Position numbers and translations under genes: made by a program. This document shows, piece by piece, positions 1 through 6,280 of a stretch of 9,259 nucleotides of DNA. The notes below the pieces were generated by a model. The model had not been told where the DNA came from and ran no database searches. It was given only the letters and a program-made list of their open reading frames with translations. Source of the stretch: Flavobacterium sp. (GTDB lineage Bacteria > Bacteroidota > Bacteroidia > Flavobacteriales > Flavobacteriaceae). Numbering within the stretch: the first letter of the stretch is position 1; each line of letters opens with the position of its first letter. The DNA is taken from the NCBI GenBank assembly GCA_012032075.1, contig JAAURU010000118.1:1-9259 (forward strand), given 5' to 3'.

Positions 1-1218
1 GTTTAAAAATAAAGCTAAATCCACTCTGTCTTTTGACGATTTTATACTTTCTTTAAAGCTGTAATATACTTTGTCAAAATAATAATTAATACCTTCATAA
101 TCATTACTGTGATTGGAATAGTAAAGTCCTACGTAATTGTAATTTGCAGTCAAATTCAATTGGTCATCAAATAGTGAGAATTCGTTTTCTAAGCTTTTTG
201 GTTTGGTCACATTGGCTAATTTTGTAGTTGAAATATCCCAACTTTCCAATAATTCATCATTGGTAACACAATATAAGTTCAATAAATTAAGTTGTGCATT
301 TTTATCTAAAGTATCAAATTGGGTCAACCAATATTTTAAAAAACGAACCGTTTTAAATTGGTTAATTCGGTTAGATTTGATAAAAACGGCTGTAGCATTT
401 TGCACTAATTTTGCATTTGTCATTAACTCATTGAATACAATTTCATCAAAAATAGCATAGGAATAATCAACTTCATAAAGTTTAGTTAGAGCCAAATTAG
501 CTCTATTATAATCCTTTTCATAAATACCTGTTCGCAAATTAATTTCATATAAATACTGTAAATAATACCTATCATTTGGATCATTTGGTTTTAATTCACC
601 GTAATAATTGGCTATCAATTTAGAAATCCTTTGCTTGTTTAAATACTCTTCCCAATTACTTTTATTAGCATTGATGTAATTTCTAATTTCGTCTTTAGGT
701 TTTTTGGCAACTGTTTCTAAATTCTCCATTTCCAATTGAATATAGCATGTTTCCCAATTCTCTTCTGCCACCACTTTATTAGGTTTAATCAAGACATTTA
801 GTTTTTCTCTTCCATATTTCTCGATAGATTTTACTCGTTCTAAATATAAACTTTTGTTTAAAGCTTCATTTCCTTCTACAGAACTGTAGCTATAAATTTG
901 TGAAGAATGTATGCTTTCATTGATAATTTCAAAAGGACTTTCTATGTCATCTTCTTCTGAAATGATTTCATTTACTGGTGCTATTTGAATACTATCTTCA
1001 GGAAGAAGTTCATCATAATTAGTGGCAATGGTATCATAAACAACTTCCATTTCAAAATAGCCTTCTTCCAATTCAAAATCCCTATGATTATTGAAATATG
1101 TTTCGGTATTATCTAATTTTTCAATGGTTTCATTTCGTCCAAAAGCAAAAGAATGTTCTTCTGTTCTAATGATTCCTTTATTTGTGAGTTTCGTGTTTTT
1201 GGTATTTCTAATATTGGT
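1..1218 (-). CDS. C-terminal extension of the CAP-domain protein (frameshifted from the upstream part; runs off the window edge)
   Basis: An uninterrupted frame of 406 codons reads leftward from the stop at 1219-1221 to the window edge. It overlaps the end of the CAP frame at 1113-2207 by about 100 bases, in the -1 frame. It has no plausible start of its own: the first ATG is at 1050, yet the residues before it (TEEHSFAFGRNETIEKL and on) already look like real protein. I therefore read it as the continuation of the CAP gene after a one-base loss, probably in the T5 run at 1196-1200, rather than as a separate gene. An acidic linker (around 1045-915) is followed by a stretch, IYSYSSVEGNEALNKSLYLE, that weakly resembles the S-x-E-G...N...L...R core of OmpA-like domains. 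The rest is rich in Y, N, L and K, probably helical, and I do not recognise it. A separate gene with a non-ATG start is the alternative. The true C-terminus lies outside the window. Confidence 0.65.
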
Positions 1219-2207
1219 TTAACTTCTAAAAGTGATAATGACCTAGAATCAACTTTTACAGGAGAACTATAAGAACAAGCACAATTATTAATAATAAAAA
1301 CAGTACTAAGTGTTAGATTTTTTCCTCTTAAGTGGGCCGGAATTTCACCTACTTTGGTAATCAATTTCAACTTATTTTCGGCTCTATTATTAGCTAAAAG
1401 TTCGTTTCTATAAATGGGTTGCGATAACGTTCCATCATAAATTGAAGACACGTCGAATTTGTTTTTTGAATCACATGTAAACTGATTTTCTTCCACAAAA
1501 TCTATTGCAATGGCATCTTTTTCCTCGCTTAAAATGCGCTTGAATTTTTCTATATCATAATAATATAATATGACATCATTTCCTTCAATTCTTATACTAT
1601 TTCCTATGTGAATTTGGTCACTTTCCTGAATTTCTTTACAAAATGTACTCTTTTCGGTTAATCCAAAAGTATTTTCAGAAAGTTGGTTTGGAATAATAAA
1701 TCCTTTGGCACCAAAAACATTTGTAGCATATAGTCTTTTTTGCTTTTTGTCAAATGAAAAGGCAATATCAGTGAATTCATAATTTTGGTAAATGATGTTT
1801 TTATAATGAGGAGGAGAGTTTTTCCATTGTAGAAATAGTTTTTTTGCCAAAATATCAATTTCTGTAGAATTGTATTTTTTTAATTCAATAGCAGTAAATA
1901 AGACATTTTCACCAAAAGTATCAAACATTTTTCCATCATAAAACAAAATTCTATTCTTTGGAAACTTTTTAGATACATTATTTTGTTCGTGAGTTAATAC
2001 ATTGTTAGTAAGCATGTACTCACTATGATCCTTTGCTGCTTTTAATAACACTAAATCTTTTTTCAATTCCTGTAAGCGAAGTGTTTTTCGGTGTTGGTTA
2101 ATCAATTCAATGACTTTATTTCCAAGGAGATTATAATCGATACTAATTTCTTGTGCATCAATTGAAATGGAAAATATAAATAAGGAAAAAATGAGGTAAT
2201 ACTTCAT
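1113..2207 (-). CDS. Secreted CAP (SCP/PR1-like) domain protein, N-terminal part as read; long variant of a tandem pair
   Basis: The product as read is 364 residues. Residues 1-19 form a signal peptide (MKYYLIFSLFIF core, ending IDAQ), so it is exported to the periplasm or beyond. Residues about 25-170 are a CAP domain: H61 and H73 in the DHSEYM and LTHEQ segments, the GEN motif with E100, and W128-K-N-S-P-P-H134, which together give the His/Glu cavity of the family. CAP proteins are secreted proteins of varied or unknown activity, so no substrate is claimed. Residues about 190-330 form an extra region with cysteines (FTCDSKN, NNCACSY) and a VGEIPAHLRG segment, possibly a beta-rich module. 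The last 20-30 residues (…LEQKNILLLLDEMKPLKN) are probably an artefact: the -1 frame from about 1200 continues for 400 codons. It starts 49 bases after the shorter CAP paralogue, so the two are likely co-transcribed. Confidence 0.8.
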   Translation of the reverse strand: MKYYLIFSLFIFSISIDAQEISIDYNLLGNKVIELINQHRKTLRLQELKKDLVLLKAAKDHSEYMLTNNVLTHEQNNVSKKFPKNRILFYDGKMFDTFGENVLFTAIELKKYNSTEIDILAKKLFLQWKNSPPHYKNIIYQNYEFTDIAFSFDKKQKRLYATNVFGAKGFIIPNQLSENTFGLTEKSTFCKEIQESDQIHIGNSIRIEGNDVILYYYDIEKFKRILSEEKDAIAIDFVEENQFTCDSKNKFDVSSIYDGTLSQPIYRNELLANNRAENKLKLITKVGEIPAHLRGKNLTLSTVFIINNCACSYSSPVKVDSRSLSLLEVKPILEIPKTRNSQIKESLEQKNILLLLDEMKPLKN

Positions 2208-2256
2208 GTAGGTTTTATTACAAAACGGTTAAAAAATAACTTATTTATAAAGACGA

Positions 2257-2775
2257 TTAATTGGCTTTTTTGTTACCAAAAACAGTAGTGGCATACAAAC
2301 GTTTTGATTTTATATCATATGAAAATGCTAAGCTTGCATAAGCAAATTCTTTACTAATAATGTTTTTATAATGCGGTGGAGAATTTTTCCAATCTTCATA
2401 GATACGTTTGGCTAGAGCTTCAATATCGTTTTTGGCATACGTTTTTGGTTCAACCGTTAAATACAATACATTTTCTCCATAAGCATTGAAATCGTTTCCT
2501 CCATGAAATTTTATTCTATTTTTTGGATATTTTTTAGCAACAGTGTTTTGTTCGTGAGCTAATTTTTTGATTTTTAACATATAATTGCTTTGGTCTTGAG
2601 CTGATTTTTGTAGCACAATATCTTTTTCTAACGCATTTATATTTAAAGATTTACGATGCTGATTCATAAGTTCCAAAACAGTATTTTCTAAAGCATCATA
2701 ATTTAGCTTTAGCTCTTGAGCAGAAGTTACAAAAGAATTGAAAAACAGAATGAGTATGGTGATTGTATTTCTCAT
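2257..2775 (-). CDS. Secreted single-domain CAP (SCP/PR1-like) protein, short paralogue
   Basis: This is a complete protein of 172 residues. Residues 1-20 are a signal peptide (hydrophobic ITILILFFNSFV, then TSAQ), with probable export by Sec. The remainder is one CAP domain: LELMNQHRKSL, H74 in LAHEQ, the YGENVLY motif with E101, and W129-K-N-S-P-P-H135-YKNI. It closely matches the first 170 residues of the next gene down, including NQHRK, PKNRI, GENVL, WKNSPPHYKNI and KRLYAT. The pair therefore looks like a tandem duplication in which only the distal copy carries the long C-terminal extension. One difference is visible: the first His of the long copy (DHS) is Gln here (DQS). The protein ends soon after the domain (VFGNKKAN). 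Its role is unknown; surface, stress or envelope functions are only guesses from the family. Confidence 0.88.
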   Translation of the reverse strand: MRNTITILILFFNSFVTSAQELKLNYDALENTVLELMNQHRKSLNINALEKDIVLQKSAQDQSNYMLKIKKLAHEQNTVAKKYPKNRIKFHGGNDFNAYGENVLYLTVEPKTYAKNDIEALAKRIYEDWKNSPPHYKNIISKEFAYASLAFSYDIKSKRLYATTVFGNKKAN

Positions 2776-2820
2776 GAATTTCAGAATATGTTTTTAAAAA
2801 TAGCACAAACTTTATGCCAG

Positions 2821-2922
2821 TTAAATGCTAGCTCTAGATTCTTTCAAAGCCAAATCGCTCAACAAATTTTCAATTTCTTCTTCAAAAGATTTTTTAGTGT
2901 GGTGTATTTCTTGATTTTTGAT
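2821..2922 (-). other. Possible micro-ORF or gene remnant of 33 codons without an ATG
   Basis: Between purB and the CAP pair, the minus strand has a short frame that reads KNQEIHHTKKSFEEEIENLL followed by SDLALKESRASI and a TAA at 2821-2823. Its composition (charged, helical, little low-complexity) looks coding rather than random. There is no ATG: an in-frame TAA lies at 2935-2937, and the most start-like codon is an ATC at 2920-2922, eight bases after AAAGGA. That AAAGGA belongs to the neighbouring palindrome, so it may not be a ribosome site. It could be a small protein whose ATG is misread, a non-ATG gene, or the tail of a gene cut by the repeat. Confidence is low. Confidence 0.25.
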
Positions 2923-2927
2923 AAAAT

Positions 2928-2994
2928 TATTCCTTTATAGCAATTGTTTTCAGCCAACTTTAATAAAGGAATAGAAATAAGGCTTCAGCCAAAA
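2928..2994. repeat. Intergenic palindromic element after purB (possible terminator or REP-like repeat)
   Basis: Perfect 11-base arms TATTCCTTTAT (2928-2938) and ATAAAGGAATA (2963-2973) enclose 24 bases that include TTCAGCCAA (2949-2957). The same nine bases recur at 2984-2992, within GGCTTCAGCC, itself a small palindrome (2981-2990). The element starts about ten bases past the purB stop codon, so in the purB transcript it forms a long AU-rich hairpin that could end transcription in either direction. The mix of outer arms and repeated inner motif resembles interspersed palindromic repeats of flavobacterial genomes; that resemblance is from memory. Confidence 0.6.
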
Positions 2995-3003
2995 TAAAAT
3001 CAT

Positions 3004-4350
3004 TTAAATTCCCAAATAATTACTAGGAGTAATTTGTTTCAGTTCATTTTTAATAGCATCAGAAACATGTAAAGTTTCAATAAAAGCATGAATCGACTCT
3101 TTATTAATAACTGAGTTTGTTCTGGTTAATTCTTTCAAAGCTTCATACGGATTTGGATAACCTTCACGCCTTAAAATGGTTTGAATAGCTTCTGCTACAA
3201 CAGCCCAATTTTTCTCTAAATCTTCAGCAAATTTAGCTTCGTTTAAAAGTAATTTATTCAACCCTTTTAGAGTCGCTTCAAACGCAATAATTGTATGACC
3301 AAATGGAACACCAATATTTCTTAAAACCGTACTATCTGTTAAATCTCTTTGAAGACGAGAAATAGGTAGTTTTGCCGAAAGATGTTCGAAAATAGCATTA
3401 GCAATTCCTAAATTTCCTTCACTGTTTTCAAAATCAATTGGGTTTACTTTATGTGGCATGGCAGAAGATCCTATTTCACCTGCTTTTATCTTTTGTTTAA
3501 AATAATCCATAGAAACATACGTCCAAATATCTCTGTCTAAGTCTAAAATGATATTGTTAATTCGTTTTAAAGCATCAAAAAAAGCAGCAAAATGATCATA
3601 ATGTTCGATTTGAGTAGTTGGAAAGGAATGGTGTAACCCTAAACTGTTTTCTACAAAATCAGTTCCAAATTGTTTCCAATCGGTGTTTGGATAAGCCACT
3701 TTGTGCGCGTTAAAATTTCCAGTTGCACCACCAAATTTAGCTGCAAAAGGCACATTAAATAACAAACGCATTTGTTCTTCAATACGTTCCACAAAAACCA
3801 AAATTTCTTTTCCAAGTCGAGTAGGAGAGGCTGGTTGGCCATGCGTTCTTGCTAACATTGGAATGTCATTCCACTCAACACTCAACTCTTTTAATTTTTG
3901 AATTACCGAAACTAAAGAAGGCAAATACGCATTTTCAAAAGCTTCCTTAGTAGAAAGCGGAATCGCAGTATTATTAATGTCTTGAGAAGTCAGTCCAAAA
4001 TGGATAAATTCTTTATATTTTTCTAATCCTAAAGCATCAAATTTACTTTTAATAAAGTATTCAACGGCTTTTACATCATGATTGGTTGTTTTTTCTGTCT
4101 CTTTTATCCAAAGCGCATCTTCTGTTGAAAATTTGGAATACATTTCTCTTAAAGGAACAAATACTTTAGCATCAACCGTTTCAAGTTGTGGTAAAGGTAA
4201 TTCGCACAAAGCAATAAAATATTCAACTTCAATTAAAACACGATATTTAATTAAAGCTTCTTCCGAAAAATAAGGAGCTAAATTTTGTGTTTTATTTCTA
4301 TATCTTCCATCAATAGGAGAAATGGCATTTAATTCTGATAAGTGTGACAT
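3004..4350 (-). CDS. purB: Adenylosuccinate lyase
   Basis: A complete 448-residue protein of the fumarase/aspartase superfamily, close in length to E. coli PurB (about 456) and colinear with that longer type. It cleaves adenylosuccinate to AMP and fumarate, and SAICAR to AICAR and fumarate, acting twice in cytosolic purine synthesis as a homotetramer. Visible landmarks: N-terminal LNAISPIDGRY; TTNHDVKAVEYFI (about 88-100); FGLTSQDINNTA; RTHGQPASPT with the general-acid His near 170; and the superfamily signature SSAMPHKVNP near 295-304, which includes the mobile-loop catalytic Ser at about 295. The frame has no break. The start is supported by the MSHLSELNAISPIDGRYR beginning and by a promoter-like TATTTTTG about 30 bases upstream. 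It appears to be a single-gene unit: palindromic repeats lie on both sides and the neighbours have unrelated functions. Confidence 0.97.
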   Translation of the reverse strand: MSHLSELNAISPIDGRYRNKTQNLAPYFSEEALIKYRVLIEVEYFIALCELPLPQLETVDAKVFVPLREMYSKFSTEDALWIKETEKTTNHDVKAVEYFIKSKFDALGLEKYKEFIHFGLTSQDINNTAIPLSTKEAFENAYLPSLVSVIQKLKELSVEWNDIPMLARTHGQPASPTRLGKEILVFVERIEEQMRLLFNVPFAAKFGGATGNFNAHKVAYPNTDWKQFGTDFVENSLGLHHSFPTTQIEHYDHFAAFFDALKRINNIILDLDRDIWTYVSMDYFKQKIKAGEIGSSAMPHKVNPIDFENSEGNLGIANAIFEHLSAKLPISRLQRDLTDSTVLRNIGVPFGHTIIAFEATLKGLNKLLLNEAKFAEDLEKNWAVVAEAIQTILRREGYPNPYEALKELTRTNSVINKESIHAFIETLHVSDAIKNELKQITPSNYLGI

Positions 4351-4379
4351 GTTGTTGAGTTGTAGTTTTTAAGAAATTG

Positions 4380-4387
4380 CAAAAATA
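4380..4387 (-). promoter_or_regulatory. Candidate -7 promoter box for purB
   Basis: The minus strand reads TATTTTTG, an exact match to the TAnnTTTG -7 consensus of the Bacteroidota primary sigma factor, ending 29 bases before the purB ATG. I see no convincing TTG -33 element at the expected distance upstream, so this is a partial promoter match in AT-rich DNA. Confidence 0.4.
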
Positions 4388-4450
4388 GTGATTAGAGATC
4401 AGTTAATAGTAATTAGTTAAGAACTTTTTATAAATAACTTTTTAAATTAT

Positions 4451-4538
4451 TTGGGCGTTACCACAAGGGTCAGGCTGTTCACTATATCTTTTGTTACATT
4501 GCATTCCACAAAAGGATGCCGTTTCCATCCTTAACACA
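4451..4538. repeat. Structured GC-richer interspersed repeat between sirtuin and purB
   Basis: A block of about 88 bases stands out from its AT-rich surroundings. It begins TTGGGCGTTACC and ends CATCCTTAACACAA. Nested inverted repeats are visible: GCGTTA (4455-4460) against TAACAC with one mismatch (4532-4537), CTTTTGT (4488-4494) against ACAAAAG (4508-4514), and GGATG (4514-4518) against CATCC (4526-4530), the last with a 7-base loop. The GGGCGTTACC…GGGTCAGGCTGTTC…ATCC-TTAAC layout resembles a family of intergenic repeats I associate with Flavobacteriia. No open frame of note lies in it. Whether it is a mobile palindrome or a transcribed structured RNA cannot be decided from sequence alone. 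Confidence 0.6.
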
Positions 4539-4550
4539 ATAAAAATATAG

Positions 4551-4604
4551 AGACCTAACAGGTTTTCAAAACCTGTAAATAGGTTTTTGAAACCTGTTAG
4601 GTCT
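4551..4604. repeat. 54-base near-perfect palindrome, likely terminator of the sirtuin gene
   Basis: Two 24-base arms, AGACCTAACAGG… (4551-4574) and …CCTGTTAGGTCT (4581-4604), pair with 22 of 24 matches around a 6-base loop. Each arm is also palindromic in itself (ACAGGTTTTCAAAACCTGT at 4558-4576; AGGTTTTTGAAACCT at 4581-4595), so one long hairpin or two short hairpins can form. In the sirtuin transcript it starts 20 bases after the stop codon and is followed by a U-rich run (CTATATTTTTATT), as expected for an intrinsic terminator. AGGTTTTCAAAACCT-type palindromes are common between flavobacterial genes, so it may also be a copy of a dispersed repeat. Confidence 0.75.
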
Positions 4605-4623
4605 AATTTACTTAACCAACAAC

Positions 4624-5313
4624 CTACAACATTTCTACCAACTTCTCCCTCAAAACCTCCATTCCTTCTGTAGCAGAAAGCGAAATAATTTCTAACGGAT
4701 TTGGTAAATCATAAATAGTAGCTGGTTTTGGATCAATGTAAAAAACGGGAATGTGTTGCTTCGCATAGTTAATTAATCCTGCTGCTGGATAGACTTGTAA
4801 AGACGTTCCAACAACCGCTAAATAATCGGCTTGTTCTACTATTGTTAAAGCATTTTCAATTTCGGGAACCTCTTCTCCAAACCAAACGATGTGTGGTCGC
4901 AATTGACTTCCGTGTTTATCGGTATCGCCCATTTTTATGTCGGTTGTCCATTCGTAAAAGATAGTTGTATTATTAATACTTCTTACTTTTAGTAATTCTC
5001 CATGTAAATGAATAATATTTTTACTTCCTGCTCGTTCATGTAAATCATCCACATTTTGGGTGACAATATGTACTTCAAAATATGCTTCAAGTTGTGCTAG
5101 TATTAAATGGGCTTTATTGGGTTGGACTTCTTTAAGTTGCGCTCTTCTTTTATTGTAAAAATCTAAAACCAATTCGGGGTTTTTTCTAAAACCTTCTGGT
5201 GAAGCAACTTCCATCACATCATGACCTTCCCAAAGCCCGTCAGCATCTCTAAATGTTTTGATACCACTTTCTGCACTTATTCCAGCACCTGTTAAAACCA
5301 CTAATTTTTTCAT
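4624..5313 (-). CDS. cobB: NAD-dependent protein deacylase, SIRT5/CobB-like sirtuin without zinc-binding cysteines
   Basis: A complete 229-residue Sir2-family protein. It removes acyl groups from lysine using NAD+, giving nicotinamide and O-acyl-ADP-ribose, in the cytosol. NAD-site motifs are present: GAGISAESGI (9-18), FRDADGLW (21-28), TQNVDDLH (85-92), and the catalytic His in HLHGEL (H104). Tyr53 and Arg56 in FYNKRR match the acyl-pocket pair of E. coli CobB and SIRT5, which favours succinyl-type acyl groups as well as acetyl. The oddity is that the protein has no cysteine at all: the segment after HGEL, where CobB carries its zinc Cys residues, reads LKVRSINNTTIFYEWTTDIK. RPHIVWFGEEVP and VVGTSLQVYPAAG then resume the normal fold. 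It has no export signal. It seems to be transcribed alone, with palindromes on both sides. Confidence 0.95.
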   Translation of the reverse strand: MKKLVVLTGAGISAESGIKTFRDADGLWEGHDVMEVASPEGFRKNPELVLDFYNKRRAQLKEVQPNKAHLILAQLEAYFEVHIVTQNVDDLHERAGSKNIIHLHGELLKVRSINNTTIFYEWTTDIKMGDTDKHGSQLRPHIVWFGEEVPEIENALTIVEQADYLAVVGTSLQVYPAAGLINYAKQHIPVFYIDPKPATIYDLPNPLEIISLSATEGMEVLREKLVEML

Positions 5314-5344
5314 TTTAAATTTTTAAAACCTAAAAATAACAAAA

Positions 5345-5477
5345 AATGTTATCTAAAAAAAGAAATTAATTTCTGTCAAACTGAGTTTATCGAATTTTTA
5401 AAGATTCGTTTTCAGTAAAGTCTTTGATAAGCTCAGACTGACATGTAGATATAATTTGAACTTTTTTAGATAACATT
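5345..5477. repeat. 133-base MITE-like inverted-repeat element between the sirtuin and anti-sigma genes
   Basis: Outer arms AATGTTATCT-A7-G (5345-5362) and C-T6-AGATAACATT (5461-5477) are inverted copies that differ only in the length of the A/T run. Inside them are 21-base arms at 5374-5394 and 5423-5443 with 17 of 21 matches (TGTCAxxCTGAG type), and a central CGAAT/ATTCG (5391-5395, 5404-5408). The whole can fold into one long imperfect hairpin. TGTCAGTCTGAGC…GCTCAGACTGACA pairs are, as I recall, a frequent flavobacterial intergenic repeat. CTAAAAAT occurs at 5330-5337 and again directly after the element at 5478-5485, but seven bases separate the left copy from the arm, so a target duplication is uncertain. 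No transposase gene is present. It may also terminate the sigma/anti-sigma transcript. Confidence 0.65.
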
Positions 5478-5501
5478 CTAAAAATGAATACTTTATTCTT
5501 T

Positions 5502-6280
5502 TTATACCTTTCCTAAGGTGTATAATTGTTCTAAAGTAGGAGCAGCACTTCCACCTGCTGGTTCTAAAGTAATTCCAAATGCTTCTGCACCATCTGCTTT
5601 TTCTACTTTGAAAACTTTGGTATTGTTAGCTGTAAAGTTGTCTAATAGACCAATACTTTGTGGAGTCAATGGATTTAATTTTAAACCCCAAACTTGATAA
5701 ACTTTTCCTTCTGGAGGATTTGGTAAACCGCTTGCATCAATATAAACTTCATTAGTTTCTTTATTGTAAAAAGCTTTTGCAAATGCATTTGGTGCTACTT
5801 CTTGACCATCTAAAGCTACTTGAATATTATTGTTATCCCTTACAATAGCTAATACTTTTTCGGCTTCTTGTTTGTCAAATTCTAAATCGACAATAGATTC
5901 TTGCATAACGCTTTTTTCAGAGGTTAATAGGTCTATTTTAGTATTTGATTCATTCAATTTGAAAAATTGGAAACCAAAACCTACAATTAATATCGCAGCA
6001 GCTACCCAGCCAATATAGCTTGAAAAAGATGATTTTCTAGTAATAGGAATGACTTTGTTTTTTTCTAATAATTTGGTTCTTATTTTTTCATAGTTTGTTG
6101 CCGATAAATGTGGAGCAACACTTTGTGAAAGGTTTATAACAGCACTTTCAATAGCTAAAATTTCTTCCATTACCTCAGGATTTTGTTTTGCTATTGCTGT
6201 AACTTCTTTATTTTCGGTTTCGATTAGTTTGCCAAAACATAAAGTTCTAATGTTCCAGATTCAATTAATTCTCTACTCAT
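5502..6280 (-). CDS. Anti-sigma factor, RskA-like membrane protein (one-base frameshift near its N-terminus as read)
   Basis: The likely gene begins at the ATG at 6280 (MSRELIESGTLELYV), not at the internal ATG at 6170. As read, a stop follows after 18 codons, but one more base in the 4-base run at 6234-6237 gives YVFGKLIETENKEVTAIAKQ and joins exactly to MEEILAIESAV, making a 259-residue protein. The N-terminal cytoplasmic region should bind the sigma factor. One membrane span, SYIGWVAAAILIVGFGFQFF, follows KSSF. A short probable coiled coil (LLTSEKSVMQESIVDLEFDK) and an RskA-type C-terminal domain come next (VYIDASGLPNPPEGKVYQVW, AFGITLEPAGGS), probably on the periplasmic side. Its ATG overlaps the stop of the sigma gene (ATGAGTAG), which suggests translational coupling. 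The family sequesters its ECF sigma factor at the membrane; the releasing signal is unknown. I take the break as a read error, though a real mutation is possible. Confidence 0.82.

Noticed and set aside
203..460. Plus-strand open frame of 85 codons
   Set aside because: It lies opposite the long minus-strand frame 1-1218, which has protein-like composition; the plus frame shows no domain or signal and is a shadow.
1113..1221. Programmed -1 ribosomal frameshift joining the CAP gene to its extension
   Set aside because: No X-XXY-YYZ heptamer is present in the correct frame within the overlap. Other genes in the window show similar homopolymer breaks, so an indel is simpler.
2716..2940. Plus-strand open frame of 74 codons across the CAP start and the purB repeat
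   Set aside because: It crosses the start of a well-supported gene and half of a palindrome, and its translation is not family-like.
5502..6170. Anti-sigma factor starting at 6170
   Set aside because: The family N-terminus is present upstream after a one-base correction, and the ATG at 6280 overlaps the sigma stop.
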